This document shows, piece by piece, positions 52,569 through 61,934 of a DNA stretch of 64,000 nt (position 1 is the first letter of the stretch; every line of letters starts with the position of its first letter). This DNA comes from Clostridia bacterium. GTDB lineage: Bacteria; Bacillota; Clostridia; Monoglobales; Monoglobaceae. Below the pieces are notes generated by a model. That model saw nothing but the letters and a program-made list of their open reading frames with translations. It did no database searches and was not told the origin of the DNA. Both the position numbers and the translations under genes were made by a program. The stretch spans positions 1 through 64,000 of the forward strand of contig JAFYXN010000009.1 of NCBI GenBank assembly GCA_017546145.1, written 5' to 3'.

Positions 52569-54068
52569 ATGCAGTATATAAGCACCAGAAACACAGAACT
52601 TCGTGTTAAATCTGCGGCGGCTATAAAAAAAGGACTTTCCGAGGAAGGCGGACTTTTTGTTCCTGAGGAAATTCCTGTTATTTCAGAGGCTGACCTCAAT
52701 AAGCTTGTTAAAATGAACTATACCGAAAGAGCGGTTTTTGTTCTTAAAAAATACCTTACTGACTATTTAGTAAAGGAATTGAGAGAATGTGCAGAAAATG
52801 CTTATGGCGGCGGTAAGTTTGATACCGAAACACCGGCTCCGTTGGTGAACCTTGAAGACGGAATGAATGTTCTTGAACTGTGGCACGGTCCGACCTGCGC
52901 ATTTAAGGATATGGCACTTCAGATTCTTCCGCACTTCCTTACAAAGGCAATGAAGAAGACTGGCGAGGATAAGACGGTTGTTATTCTTGTTGCAACCTCC
53001 GGCGATACAGGAAAGGCGGCTCTTGAAGGCTTCCGCGATGTTGACGGAACAAAAATTATAGTGTTCTATCCAAGCGAAGGAGTAAGCGATATTCAAAAAC
53101 TGCAGATGATTACACAGCAGGGGAAAAACGTCTGCGTTTCGGGTATTGCAGGCAACTTTGACGATGCACAGTCAGGTGTAAAGGCTATATTTACTGATGA
53201 CGCGGCAAATGCCGAGTTCTTGAAGAATGGCTGCGTTATGTCGTCTGCAAACTCCATTAACTGGGGCAGACTTGTTCCGCAGATTGTATACTATGTTTCG
53301 GCTTACTGTGATATGGTTGCAAGCGGTCAGGTTGAAATGGGCGGCAAAATCAATATTTGTGTTCCCACCGGCAATTTCGGAAATATTCTTGCGGCATATT
53401 ATGCAATGAAGATGGGTATTCCGGTAAACAAGCTTATCTGTGCGTCAAACAAGAATAATATTCTTACAGATTTTATAAACACAGGTGAATACAACAGAAA
53501 CCGTGAGTTCCACACAACCATTTCGCCGTCAATGGATATTCTGATTTCCAGCAACCTTGAAAGACTTTTGTTTGACCTTGCGTCAAATGATGCCAAAAAG
53601 GTAAACAAATGGATGAGCGACCTTAAAGAAAAGGGTGAATACACGGTTAGTGCCGATATTAAAAAGAAGCTTTCAAAGCTCTTCTGGGCAGGCTGCTGTG
53701 ACGATTACTTTACAAAAGAATGTATCTACAAGACAAAGCAAAAGTACGGCTACACCATTGATACACACACAGCTGTTGCGGTTGATGTGTACAATCAGTA
53801 TAAAACCGAAACAGGTGATCAAACACCTGCGGTGATTGTTTCAACAGCAAGTCCCTTTAAATTTAATCAGAGTGTGCTTTCAGCACTTGGCAAGGATAAC
53901 GAGGCAAAGGGAATGGACGATTTTGAACTTCTTGACCTTTTGTCAAATGTATCAGAGATGCAAATACCTGAATCTCTTAAAAAACTGAAAGGTGCAGAAA
54001 AGAGATTTGAAGGAGTTTGCGGAAAAGATGAGCTTTTAGATACAGTAAGTAAATTTATCAGAAAGTAA
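52569..54068 (+). CDS. thrC: Threonine synthase
   Basis: A 499-residue PLP enzyme of the longer (type II, yeast/E. coli-like) class: YISTRNTELRVKSAAAIKKGLSEEGGLFVPEEIP opening, LELWHGPTCAFKDMALQILPHFL with the PLP lysine, VATSGDTGKAALEGF, and VPTGNFGNILAAYYAMKMGIPV phosphate-binding loop. Start ATG 52569; TTG 52563 is equally spaced from AAAGGA and cannot be excluded. It converts O-phosphohomoserine to threonine. No hom or thrB adjacent. Confidence 0.95.
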   Translation: MQYISTRNTELRVKSAAAIKKGLSEEGGLFVPEEIPVISEADLNKLVKMNYTERAVFVLKKYLTDYLVKELRECAENAYGGGKFDTETPAPLVNLEDGMNVLELWHGPTCAFKDMALQILPHFLTKAMKKTGEDKTVVILVATSGDTGKAALEGFRDVDGTKIIVFYPSEGVSDIQKLQMITQQGKNVCVSGIAGNFDDAQSGVKAIFTDDAANAEFLKNGCVMSSANSINWGRLVPQIVYYVSAYCDMVASGQVEMGGKINICVPTGNFGNILAAYYAMKMGIPVNKLICASNKNNILTDFINTGEYNRNREFHTTISPSMDILISSNLERLLFDLASNDAKKVNKWMSDLKEKGEYTVSADIKKKLSKLFWAGCCDDYFTKECIYKTKQKYGYTIDTHTAVAVDVYNQYKTETGDQTPAVIVSTASPFKFNQSVLSALGKDNEAKGMDDFELLDLLSNVSEMQIPESLKKLKGAEKRFEGVCGKDELLDTVSKFIRK

Positions 54069-54075
54069 AAGACTT

Positions 54076-54107
54076 GGCTCACTGAAATTGCGGTGAGCCT
54101 TGTTTTT
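54076..54107 (+). terminator. Intrinsic terminator after thrC
   Basis: GGCTCAC (54076-54082) pairs with GTGAGCC (54093-54099), followed by TTGTTTTTG. Confidence 0.85.
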
Positions 54108-54135
54108 GAGTAAAAATGCTTGGAGGTGGTGCTTT

Positions 54136-54828
54136 GTGGCAATATATGCTTTAGCTGATTTGCATTTGTCATTTAATACAGACAAGCCAATGGATGTTTT
54201 TGGCGATGCATGGGGCAACTATACAGAAAAAATCTATGACAACTGGCAAAGCATCGTCAAAGACGAGGATTTGGTTATTATCCCGGGGGATGTTTCGTGG
54301 GCTACATATATGGATGATGCGCGCGAGGATTTTAAGTTTATAAACAATCTCAAAGGCAAAAAGATAATTCTCAAAGGCAACCACGATTACTGGTGGACAA
54401 CTCTTGCCAAAATGAATAAGTTTCTTGAGGAAAACAAGTTTAACACAATCCAAATTTTAAACAATACCGCAGTTGAATATGAGGATACGGCAATCTGCGG
54501 AACACGCGGCTGGTGGGTAAAGGAAGATATGACTGATGAGGATTTAAAAATTCTTGACCGTGAAAAAAAACGCCTTGTTTTGTCGCTTGAAGAAGCGGTC
54601 AGACTAAAAAAGAAAAGGCTGATTGTTGGACTTCACTATCCGCCAATTGATAAATCGGGCCGGTACAGAGAGTTTCTGGATATAATGAAGGCGTATAATG
54701 TTGATACCTGTGTGTACGGGCATCTTCATTCGCACGCTCACAAAACTGCTGTGACAGGTGAGGTGGAGGGTATAAACCTTCAGCTTGTGTCAGGAGATTT
54801 TGTCAGTTTTTCGCCTGTTTTGGTATAA
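54136..54828 (+). CDS. Calcineurin-like metallophosphoesterase
   Basis: Starts at GTG 54136, with GGAGGTGG 6-7 bp upstream; ATG 54100 is inside the terminator. The 230-residue protein has ALADLHLS (D-x-H), PGDVSW (GD), KGNHDYWW (GNHD), GLHYPP and YGHLHSHAH (GHxH), all five metallophosphoesterase motifs. The DYWW and NGTRGWW-like segment suits the YkuE-like/phosphohydrolase group. It is a cytosolic Mn2+-dependent phosphoesterase; substrate unknown. Confidence 0.88.
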   Translation: MAIYALADLHLSFNTDKPMDVFGDAWGNYTEKIYDNWQSIVKDEDLVIIPGDVSWATYMDDAREDFKFINNLKGKKIILKGNHDYWWTTLAKMNKFLEENKFNTIQILNNTAVEYEDTAICGTRGWWVKEDMTDEDLKILDREKKRLVLSLEEAVRLKKKRLIVGLHYPPIDKSGRYREFLDIMKAYNVDTCVYGHLHSHAHKTAVTGEVEGINLQLVSGDFVSFSPVLV

Positions 54829-54877
54829 AACCATAAAAAATTGCAAATTTAAGGCTGAAAAAATATTAAATTGACTA

Positions 54878-54906
54878 TTGTCAATTGAACCCAGATATGA
54901 TATAAT
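54878..54906 (+). promoter_or_regulatory. SigA promoter of tig
   Basis: TTGTCA (54878-54883), 17-bp spacer, TATAAT (54901-54906), about 80 bp before ATG 54986. An overlapping TTGACT-19-TATGAT (54871-54901) is a weaker alternative. Confidence 0.8.
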
Positions 54907-54985
54907 AACCCAAATGATTAAAATTCATAATAGGCGCGTGTGCGCAAATATGCATGTTCAGAGAAGTACAGAGAGGGATGTTCAA

Positions 54986-56260
54986 ATGAGTAAAGTTGAA
55001 AAAACACAGAAGAATATTGTAGAATTTGAGTTTTCTGTAAGCGGAGCAGATTTTTGTGCTGCAATTGAAAAAGCTTACAAAAAGAATGTTGGCAAAATCA
55101 ACGTTCAGGGCTTCAGACGCGGTAAGGCTCCACGTCAGATTGTCGAAAGATACTACGGCAGCGAAGTGTTTTATGAAGATGCAGTAAACATTGTTTTGCC
55201 GGATGCATATGATAAGGCTATAGAGGAGCAAAACATCGAAGCTGTTGCACAGCCCGAAATTGATGTAAAAAGCATCTCAAGAGAAGACGGCGTTGTATTT
55301 ACAGCGAAGGTTACTGTAAAGCCTGATTTTGAGCTTGGTCAGTACAAGGGTGTTGAAACTAAAAAAATCACTCACAGAACAACCGAGAAGGAAGTAAACG
55401 GCGAAATAGAAAAAATCCGTGAGAGAAATGCAAGAATGGTTACAGTTGAAGACAGAGCGGCACAGCTTGATGATACAGTAACTATAGACTTCGAAGGCTT
55501 TGCAGACGGTGTTGCATTCCCCGGCGGCAAGGGCGAAAACTTTGATTTAAAGCTTGGTTCAGGACAGTTTATTCCCGGCTTTGAAGACCAGCTAGTTGGC
55601 AAAAACACAGGCGATGAAGTTGAGGTAAATGTTAAATTCCCAGAGGAATACCACGCAGAAGACCTTAAGGGTAAGGCTGCAGTTTTCAAGGTAAAGATTA
55701 ATGCAATCAAGGCAAAGGAGCTTCCTGAGCTTGATGATGAGTTTGCAAAGGATGTCAGCGAGTTTGATACATTTGAAGAATTTAAGGCTGACATGACAAA
55801 AAAACTTAAGGAACAGAACAAAGAAAAGGCTAAGAAGGAATTAGAAGACAAAATTTTGGAAATAATCTGTGATAACACCGAGATTGATATTCCCGAAGCT
55901 ATGTTTGAAACAGCGGTTGACAATCAGATTCGTGAATTTGCAATGCAACTTCAGTATCAGGGTTTAAGCATTGACCAGTATGCACAGTACACAGGTATGA
56001 CCCTAGATGCAATGAAGGCTCAAATTAGACCTGACGCTGAGAAAAAGGTTAAGACGTCATTGGTTCTTGAGAAGATTGCAAAGGTTGAAGGCATTGAAGC
56101 AAGTGACAAGGATGTTGAAGCAGAGCTTGAAAAAATGGCAGAACAGAGCAAAATGTCAATTGATGATGTTAAGAAGTACATTAATGTGGCAGAACTTAAG
56201 GACAGCAAGACAATTCGGAAAACAGTTGACTTCCTTGTAAAGAACGCTTCTCTTAAATAA
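54986..56260 (+). CDS. tig: Trigger factor
   Basis: Start ATG 54986 after GAGAGGGA; the upstream frame includes the promoter. The 424-residue chaperone has the ribosome-binding signature GFRRGKAPRQIVERYYG (residues ~40-57), the FKBP-type PPIase domain (TVTIDFEGFADGVAFPGGKGENFDLKLGSGQFIPGFEDQL) and a helical C-terminal substrate-binding arm. It meets nascent chains at the ribosome exit. Followed by clpP and clpX as in many bacteria. Confidence 0.97.
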   Translation: MSKVEKTQKNIVEFEFSVSGADFCAAIEKAYKKNVGKINVQGFRRGKAPRQIVERYYGSEVFYEDAVNIVLPDAYDKAIEEQNIEAVAQPEIDVKSISREDGVVFTAKVTVKPDFELGQYKGVETKKITHRTTEKEVNGEIEKIRERNARMVTVEDRAAQLDDTVTIDFEGFADGVAFPGGKGENFDLKLGSGQFIPGFEDQLVGKNTGDEVEVNVKFPEEYHAEDLKGKAAVFKVKINAIKAKELPELDDEFAKDVSEFDTFEEFKADMTKKLKEQNKEKAKKELEDKILEIICDNTEIDIPEAMFETAVDNQIREFAMQLQYQGLSIDQYAQYTGMTLDAMKAQIRPDAEKKVKTSLVLEKIAKVEGIEASDKDVEAELEKMAEQSKMSIDDVKKYINVAELKDSKTIRKTVDFLVKNASLK

Positions 56261-56286
56261 AATTGCTAATAAACATAATACGGGCA

Positions 56287-56312
56287 AAGGTTAATCTCTT
56301 ACGATTAACCTT
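56287..56312 (+). terminator. Hairpin between tig and clpP
   Basis: AAGGTTAATC (56287-56296) pairs perfectly with GATTAACCTT (56303-56312). The T-run is weak (GCTTGCGTTT), so this may be partial termination or processing. A TTGACA at about 56355 lacks a well-spaced -10; no full CtsR site is seen. Confidence 0.55.
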
Positions 56313-56404
56313 GCTTGCGTTTAAAACGGTTTGTCGAATATTGTTGTATTAAATTTTGACAAAACAAACCTATTGTACAAATTCCCAAAATGGAGGTATG
56401 AATT

Positions 56405-56992
56405 ATGAATAACAGTTTAGTACCATATGTAATTGAACAGACAAGCAGAGGCGAGAGGTCGTATGATATTTTTTCACGACTGCTCAAAGACAGAATTATT
56501 TTTCTTTCTGATGAGGTAAATGACGCAACAGCAAGCCTTGTTGTTGCACAGCTGCTCTTCCTTGACAGCGAAGACCCCGACAAGGACATCAACCTCTATA
56601 TCAACAGCCCCGGCGGCTCAATCACCGCAGGCATGGCAATCTATGACACAATGAAGTATACCAAGGCTGATGTTTCGACTATCTGTGTGGGTATGGCAGC
56701 GTCAATGGGTGCGTTTTTGCTTTCTGCAGGTGCAAAGGGCAAAAGATTTGCGCTTCCCAACAGTGAAATTATGATTCACCAGCCTCTTGGCGGAGCTCAG
56801 GGTCAGGCAACCGATATTCAGATTCATGCAGAGCGCATAATCAAAATGAAGGATAAGTTAAACAGAATGCTTGCAGACCATACAGGTCAGCCGCTTGAGA
56901 TTATTCAAAAGGATACCGAGCGTGACAATTTTATGTCTGCTGAGGAAGCCCTCAAGTATGGACTCATTGACAAAATTGTTGAAAAGAGATAA
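56405..56992 (+). CDS. clpP: ATP-dependent Clp protease proteolytic subunit
   Basis: A 195-residue serine protease with catalytic S100 ([10 protein letters not shown]), H125 (MIHQPLGG) and D174 in the expected spacing, and the opening [29 protein letters not shown]. It assembles as tetradecamers with ClpX. Ribosome site TGGAGG. 34 bp before clpX. Confidence 0.98.
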   Translation: MNNSLVPYVIEQTSRGERSYDIFSRLLKDRIIFLSDEVNDATASLVVAQLLFLDSEDPDKDINLYINSPGGSITAGMAIYDTMKYTKADVSTICVGMAASMGAFLLSAGAKGKRFALPNSEIMIHQPLGGAQGQATDIQIHAERIIKMKDKLNRMLADHTGQPLEIIQKDTERDNFMSAEEALKYGLIDKIVEKR

Positions 56993-57026
56993 TAGATTTA
57001 AGAGTTGATTTAAAGGAGCTTTTGAA

Positions 57027-58331
57027 ATGCCAAATAACAACGATATAAGGCAGCTTCGCTGTTCTTTCTGCGGCAAAACCGAGGATCAGGTAAAAAAACT
57101 TATTGAAGGCCCCGGGGTATATATCTGCAACGAATGTGTAGATTTGTGCTTTGAAATATTTGAGGACGAATTTGAAGATATATCGCCGGAAACCGCAGAA
57201 ACAAAGATGGATGAACTGCCCAAGCCCAAAGAGATAAAAGCATTCTTAGACGATTATATAATTGGTCAGGATGCGGCAAAAAGGGCACTTTCGGTGGCTA
57301 TTTATAACCACTATAAAAGAATAGGCTATAATGTTGAAAATGATGATATTGAGCTGCAAAAGAGCAATATTTTGTTGCTTGGGCCAACGGGAGTGGGTAA
57401 AACGTTTCTTGCCCAAACGCTTGCAAAGGTGATGAAGGTTCCGTTTGTAATTGCCGATGCAACCTCGCTTACCGAGGCTGGATATGTGGGCGAAGACGTT
57501 GAAAATATACTACTCAAGCTTATTCAGGCAGCGGATTACAATATTGAGCTTGCTGAAAAGGGTATTATATATATCGACGAGATTGATAAAATCTCAAGAA
57601 AATCCGAAAATCCGTCAATTACACGTGATGTCAGCGGCGAGGGCGTGCAGCAAACTCTTCTTAAAATTCTTGAAGGAACGGTTGCATCTGTTCCTCCCAC
57701 AGGCGGCAGAAAGCATCCGCATCAGGAATTTATTCAAATTGATACAACAAATATTCTGTTTATTTGCGGCGGTGCATTTGAAGGTATAGACAAAATTATT
57801 GAAAGCCGCGTAAATGCCAAGGCTATGGGTTTTGGTGCGGTGGTTGAAAGCAAAAAGGACAAAAACCGCGGCGAGGTTTTGAAGCATCTTATTCCTGATG
57901 ATTTGTTAAAATTCGGACTTATTCCTGAGTTTATAGGCCGTGTGCCTGTTATTACAACGCTTGACTCTCTTGATAAGGATGCGCTTAAAATGATTCTTAC
58001 CCAGCCGAAGAACGCCCTTGTTAAGCAGTATGCAAAGCTGCTTGAAATGGACAGCGTTGAGCTTACCTTTGATGACGAGGCTGTTGATGCTATTGCTGAA
58101 AAGGCAATCAAACGCAATACCGGCGCAAGAGGACTCAGAACCATAGTAGAAGAGATTATGCAGGACATAATGTTTGAAATCCCTTCAGACCCGACTATAA
58201 AGACCGTAAAGGTTACAAAAGAATGTGTGATAGACAAGGCGGAGCCGGAAGTTACACGCGAAGAAAAGAAACCCGTAAAAAAAGCTACCCGCACAAAAAC
58301 AGCAGTTGAGGACGATAAAACAGCTTGCTGA
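57027..58331 (+). CDS. clpX: ClpX unfoldase ATPase
   Basis: A 434-residue AAA+ protein. N-terminal zinc-binding domain [18 protein letters not shown]...CNECVDLC; Walker [15 protein letters not shown]; pore region and DEIDKIS Walker B; sensor motif TGARGLR near the end. The C-terminus carries an extra Lys-rich tail ([20 protein letters not shown]). It feeds substrates such as ssrA-tagged proteins to ClpP. Confidence 0.98.
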   Translation: MPNNNDIRQLRCSFCGKTEDQVKKLIEGPGVYICNECVDLCFEIFEDEFEDISPETAETKMDELPKPKEIKAFLDDYIIGQDAAKRALSVAIYNHYKRIGYNVENDDIELQKSNILLLGPTGVGKTFLAQTLAKVMKVPFVIADATSLTEAGYVGEDVENILLKLIQAADYNIELAEKGIIYIDEIDKISRKSENPSITRDVSGEGVQQTLLKILEGTVASVPPTGGRKHPHQEFIQIDTTNILFICGGAFEGIDKIIESRVNAKAMGFGAVVESKKDKNRGEVLKHLIPDDLLKFGLIPEFIGRVPVITTLDSLDKDALKMILTQPKNALVKQYAKLLEMDSVELTFDDEAVDAIAEKAIKRNTGARGLRTIVEEIMQDIMFEIPSDPTIKTVKVTKECVIDKAEPEVTREEKKPVKKATRTKTAVEDDKTAC

Positions 58332-58360
58332 TGCGGAAAGGTTACAAAGGAGGTTTTTGT

Positions 58361-58942
58361 ATGAAAACTTTAAGACTTACTTTGGTTACATTAATGTTAA
58401 TATTTGCACTTACAGGCTGCAACGGAAACAACACACAAACTCCTCAGGTTCAGGAGAGTGAAAATGCTTTGCAAAATGAAGCTGTTGTACAGCAGCAGGT
58501 TGTTAGGGCACAAACTCTTCCTGCCGGCATTGCAGGCTTTACCGAGGTAACCTCGTATACGGGCGATGTGGATGCAGATGGCATAGACGAAAGAGTTGTC
58601 CTTTCTACAGAAGCAGAGCGCGAGCCAAACGGTGAATTTTTGTGGAATGATGGTCAGGATTGGGCGCTGTATGTTGAAGATACAAACGGTGTATATGTGC
58701 TGCTTGACCAATACATTCAAGCTGGAAATGCATACTTTGAGGTATCTGATTACTACATGAAGGACGGTGCAGAACCTAAGATTTCTGTCATGATAACAAC
58801 CGGAGCAGGTTTTTCTTTAAAAACCTACGGATTTTCAAAAACCGAAAACGGATATGCTGAAGAAACTGTCTATGATACGGGCTCGGTAACAGAGTCCGGA
58901 ATAAACAGAAGATTTTCATCATTTCCTGAAATTATAAAATAG
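58361..58942 (+). CDS. Lipoprotein with DxDxDGxDE calcium-like loop, function unknown
   Basis: Start ATG 58361 behind AAAGGAGG. The 193-residue protein has a lipoprotein signal (MKTLRLTLVTLMLIFALTGC, lipobox LTGC, Cys20), a Gln/Asn/Glu-rich linker and a beta domain. TGDVDADGIDERVVLST resembles an FG-GAP/VCBS-type calcium-binding loop. No catalytic motif is seen. It lies 29 bp after clpX and may be read through from it, with its own terminator. Confidence 0.75.
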   Translation: MKTLRLTLVTLMLIFALTGCNGNNTQTPQVQESENALQNEAVVQQQVVRAQTLPAGIAGFTEVTSYTGDVDADGIDERVVLSTEAEREPNGEFLWNDGQDWALYVEDTNGVYVLLDQYIQAGNAYFEVSDYYMKDGAEPKISVMITTGAGFSLKTYGFSKTENGYAEETVYDTGSVTESGINRRFSSFPEIIK

Positions 58943-58947
58943 TTATT

Positions 58948-58976
58948 AAAGCCGTCTGCTGATAGCGGGCGGCTTT
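58948..58976 (+). terminator. Intrinsic terminator after the lipoprotein gene
   Basis: AAAGCCGTCTGC (58948-58959) pairs with GCGGGCGGCTTT (58965-58976) with two G-U pairs across TGATA. Confidence 0.8.
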
Positions 58977-59006
58977 AAAGCAATTTACCGAAAAGAGGAG
59001 AAACCA

Positions 59007-59531
59007 ATGAACAAGCTGTTAATTGTTGTGGATATGCAAAAGGATTTTATTGACGGAGCTTTGGGAACACCTGAGGCACAGAGAATAGTTGATAAAGTAG
59101 TAAATAAAATAGAAAATTTTGAAGGCTCTATTATTGCAACCATGGACACACATCGCGATGATTATTCTGAAACACGGGAAGGCAGAATGCTTCCTGTTCC
59201 GCATTGTATAAAAAACACCGATGGCTGGGAAATAAATCGCAATGTTATGTCAGTTCTTAAACATAAAGGCTTTAAAATTGTGGAAAAGCCTACATTTGGT
59301 TCAATGGAGCTGATAAAGATAATAAAAGAAAAGTATGCTTCAAACAAGCTTGAAATTGAGCTTGTCGGTCTGTGTACAGATATATGCGTGGTATCAAATG
59401 CGCTGTTGCTTAAAGCCGCATTCCCTGAAACAGATATAACTGTAGATTCGAGCTGCTGTGCAGGTGTAACTCCTGAAAAGCATAGAGCTGCGCTTGAAAC
59501 TATGGCGTCATGCCAAATCGTGATTAAATAA
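59007..59531 (+). CDS. Isochorismatase-family hydrolase, nicotinamidase-like
   Basis: A 174-residue protein with catalytic triad D9 (LIVVDMQKDF), K94 (EKPTFGS) and C127 (GLCTDICVVS), and putative metal ligands D47, H49 and H66 as in nicotinamidases (PncA). That metal triad favours nicotinamide to nicotinate hydrolysis in NAD salvage over other isochorismatase-like activities. Start ATG 59007 after AAGAGGAG. Confidence 0.85.
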   Translation: MNKLLIVVDMQKDFIDGALGTPEAQRIVDKVVNKIENFEGSIIATMDTHRDDYSETREGRMLPVPHCIKNTDGWEINRNVMSVLKHKGFKIVEKPTFGSMELIKIIKEKYASNKLEIELVGLCTDICVVSNALLLKAAFPETDITVDSSCCAGVTPEKHRAALETMASCQIVIK

Positions 59532-59558
59532 ATTTGCAGATGCAGTTGACTTCCTGTC

Positions 59559-59587
59559 TTTACATTTAAGGGTGTTTGTGTTACAAT
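59559..59587 (+). promoter_or_regulatory. SigA promoter of the DUF896 gene
   Basis: TTTACA (59559-59564), 17-bp spacer, TACAAT (59582-59587), 20 bp before ATG 59607. No LexA box is seen although the Bacillus homologue ynzC is in an SOS operon. Confidence 0.65.
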
Positions 59588-59606
59588 ACAAACAGAGGTG
59601 ATTAAA

Positions 59607-59813
59607 ATGACAGAAGAACTGTTAAACAGAATAAATGAGCTTGCGCGAAAGTCAAGGGCAGAAGGCTTGACAGAATCAGAAAAAGCCGAGCAGGCACAGC
59701 TAAGACAACAGTATATTAAAGGATTTCGTCAGGGTTTTGAAAATACAATGAATAATGTTTATATTATGGATAAAGACGGCAATAAAAGAAAGGTTGAAAA
59801 AAAGAAGAGTTGA
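59607..59813 (+). CDS. DUF896 (YnzC-like) small protein
   Basis: Start ATG 59607 with GAGGTG 6 bp upstream; GTG 59598 is part of that site. The 68-residue protein LLNRINELARKSRAEGLTESEKAEQAQLRQQYIKGFRQGFENTM matches DUF896, a two-helix family that includes Bacillus YnzC. Function is unknown. Monocistronic with promoter and terminator. Confidence 0.9.
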   Translation: MTEELLNRINELARKSRAEGLTESEKAEQAQLRQQYIKGFRQGFENTMNNVYIMDKDGNKRKVEKKKS

Positions 59814-59819
59814 TTATTT

Positions 59820-59842
59820 CCCCACAATGTGGGGATTTTTTT
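59820..59842 (+). terminator. Intrinsic terminator after the DUF896 gene
   Basis: CCCCAC (59820-59825) pairs with GTGGGG (59829-59834) across AAT, followed by ATTTTTTT. Confidence 0.88.
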
Positions 59843-59893
59843 GTAGAGAAAAGTATTGTAACGGTTTTATTATAAAAAATTTTATATATCTAT

Positions 59894-59921
59894 TTGCAAA
59901 TGCTATAAAATGTGTTATACT
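59894..59921 (+). promoter_or_regulatory. SigA promoter of hprK
   Basis: TTGCAA (59894-59899), 16-bp spacer, TATACT (59916-59921), 45 bp before ATG 59967. Confidence 0.65.
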
Positions 59922-59966
59922 TTATTATGAAATATAATGTATATATGTTTTTTTGAGGTGAGTATA

Positions 59967-60899
59967 ATGGGTGAACAAGTATTTACTGTTAAATTAAGCA
60001 AAATAATAGAAGATTTCAGGCTTGAAGAGGTATATGCGCCTGAACGCGATATTTTGATTGACACAACGGATGTAAACAGACCGGGACTTCAGATTGCAGG
60101 ATTTTTTGATTATTTTGACTCAAAACGGTTACAGATTTTAGGTATGGTAGAGCATACCTATCTTGCAGGACTTTCGCAGGAAGAACGATACAAAAAGATA
60201 GACGATTTCTTCAGCAGAGGGATTCCGGCATTAATTGTAACTCGCGGTATTGAGATTCACCCTGAAGTTATAGAGCTTGCAGAAAAATACCGGATAAACA
60301 TTCTCAGGACACAGCTTTCCACATCAAGCTTTATGAGTGCATTGATTGCGTTTTTGAATGTTGAGCTCGCTCCAAGAATTACACGTCATGGTGTATTGGT
60401 TGAAGTTTATGGCGAAGGTGTTCTTATTTTAGGCGAGAGCGGAGTAGGTAAGAGTGAAACAGCGGTTGAGCTTATGAAACGCGGTCACCGCCTTGTTGCA
60501 GACGATGCGGTTGAAATAAAAAGGGTATCCTCAAAAGCCCTTGTCGGAAGCGCGCCTGAGGTAATCCGTCACTTTATAGAGATGCGCGGTATAGGAATTG
60601 TCGATGTTAAAAAAATCTTTGGTATAGGTGCCGTAAAGGATACCGAGAAGATAGACCTTGTAATTCAGCTTGAAATATGGCAAAAGGACAAGCAGTATGA
60701 CCGTCTTGGACTTACTGATAATTACACCAATATTCTTGGCATAGATATACCATCGCTTACAATTCCGGTACGTCCCGGACGAAACCTTGCTGTTATTTTT
60801 GAGATTGCTGCGATGAACAACAGACAAAGACGTATGGGCTACAATGCGGCAGAGGCTCTTAATAACCGTCTTATGGGAATGATGAACGAAGAAAATTAA
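59967..60899 (+). CDS. hprK: HPr kinase/phosphorylase
   Basis: Start ATG 59967 after GAGGTGAG. The 310-residue protein has the N-terminal MurE-like domain, G156-ESGVGKS-163 Walker A, H141 catalytic region (RHGVLVEVYGEG) and the HPrK signature IEMRGIGIVDVKKIFGIGAV. It phosphorylates HPr Ser46 to drive carbon catabolite repression in Firmicutes. First gene of the hprK-murB-whiA-dnaE group. Confidence 0.97.
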   Translation: MGEQVFTVKLSKIIEDFRLEEVYAPERDILIDTTDVNRPGLQIAGFFDYFDSKRLQILGMVEHTYLAGLSQEERYKKIDDFFSRGIPALIVTRGIEIHPEVIELAEKYRINILRTQLSTSSFMSALIAFLNVELAPRITRHGVLVEVYGEGVLILGESGVGKSETAVELMKRGHRLVADDAVEIKRVSSKALVGSAPEVIRHFIEMRGIGIVDVKKIFGIGAVKDTEKIDLVIQLEIWQKDKQYDRLGLTDNYTNILGIDIPSLTIPVRPGRNLAVIFEIAAMNNRQRRMGYNAAEALNNRLMGMMNEEN

Positions 60900-61006
60900 T
60901 ATTTGCTTTCTTAGTGCTTGAAGGCTGGGATATGAATTTTAATAAAAAAACATTCATAAACTATTAATCAGAGAAAGCAACAAAACAACTATTTTGGAGA
61001 TTGATT

Positions 61007-61906
61007 ATGATTAAAATATTTGAGGATATTCTTGGAAAGGAAAATGTGAAGGTGAACGAGCCTATGAGCAGACATACCACCTTTAAAATCGGAGGCCCTG
61101 CTGACATTTTTCTTACTCCTGAAACAGAAGAGCAGACAGCTGAGGCGTTAAAGGCTGCCAAGGCGAGGAATATACCTGTTTTTGTGCTTGGCAATGGCTC
61201 TAACATGCTTGTTGGCGATAAAGGCATAAGAGGAGTTGTTCTCAGCCTTTTTAAAAGGCTTAATAAAATTGAGGTTGCCGGCGAAGAAATATATGCCGGC
61301 GCGGGAGTTCTTCTTTCGGCAGTATCCTCTGAAGCCGCAAAAGCGTCGCTTGAGGGGCTGGAATTTGCCTCGGGCATTCCTGGAACTATTGGCGGTGCAG
61401 TATATATGAATGCGGGAGCGTACGGATTTGAAATTAAAGAGATTATAAAGTCGGTACGCTACATGGACAGAAACGGCAATATATTTGAAGCAGACCGCGA
61501 CGCTTGCGAGTTTGGCTATCGCAAAAGCCGCTTTACCGATACAGATTTAATTATTTTGGGTTGCACTTTAAAGTTAAAGCACGGAAACGAAGCTCAAATT
61601 CGTGAAAGGATAGCTGATTATACTCAAAGACGTGTTTCAAAGCAGCCAATTGACAGACCAAGTGCAGGAAGTACCTTTAAACGTCCTGAAGGAAACTTTG
61701 CAGGCACATTGATTGAAAAAGCAGGTCTTAAGGGAACCCGTGTAGGCGGGGCAGAGGTGTCTGAAAAGCACGCAGGGTTTTTGATCAATACCGGAGCGGC
61801 TACGGCAGATGACGTGCTTGAGCTTATAAAGCTTGTTCAGGATACTGTGTATAAAAAAGACGGAATTATGCTTGAGCCTGAAGTCAAACTTGTGGGTGAG
61901 TTTTAA
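61007..61906 (+). CDS. murB: UDP-N-acetylenolpyruvoylglucosamine reductase
   Basis: Start ATG 61007 with TGGAGA upstream; TTG 61001 is in the same site. The 299-residue type II MurB shows HTTFKIGGPADIF, LGNGSNMLVGD (FAD site), YRKSRF, RPSAGSTFKRP with the catalytic Ser, and C-terminal MLEPEVKLVGEF. It makes UDP-MurNAc for peptidoglycan. In many Clostridia rapZ and yvcK follow; here whiA follows directly. Confidence 0.97.
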   Translation: MIKIFEDILGKENVKVNEPMSRHTTFKIGGPADIFLTPETEEQTAEALKAAKARNIPVFVLGNGSNMLVGDKGIRGVVLSLFKRLNKIEVAGEEIYAGAGVLLSAVSSEAAKASLEGLEFASGIPGTIGGAVYMNAGAYGFEIKEIIKSVRYMDRNGNIFEADRDACEFGYRKSRFTDTDLIILGCTLKLKHGNEAQIRERIADYTQRRVSKQPIDRPSAGSTFKRPEGNFAGTLIEKAGLKGTRVGGAEVSEKHAGFLINTGAATADDVLELIKLVQDTVYKKDGIMLEPEVKLVGEF

Positions 61907-61934
61907 TCACAGTGTTTTTGAGGGAGGATGCAGA

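Noticed and set aside
56320-56404. CtsR operator upstream of clpP
   Set aside because: Only one partial heptad (TTTGACA) is seen; the required tandem repeat is missing.
59540-59606. LexA box upstream of the DUF896 gene
   Set aside because: No GAAC-N4-GTTC-type palindrome was found.
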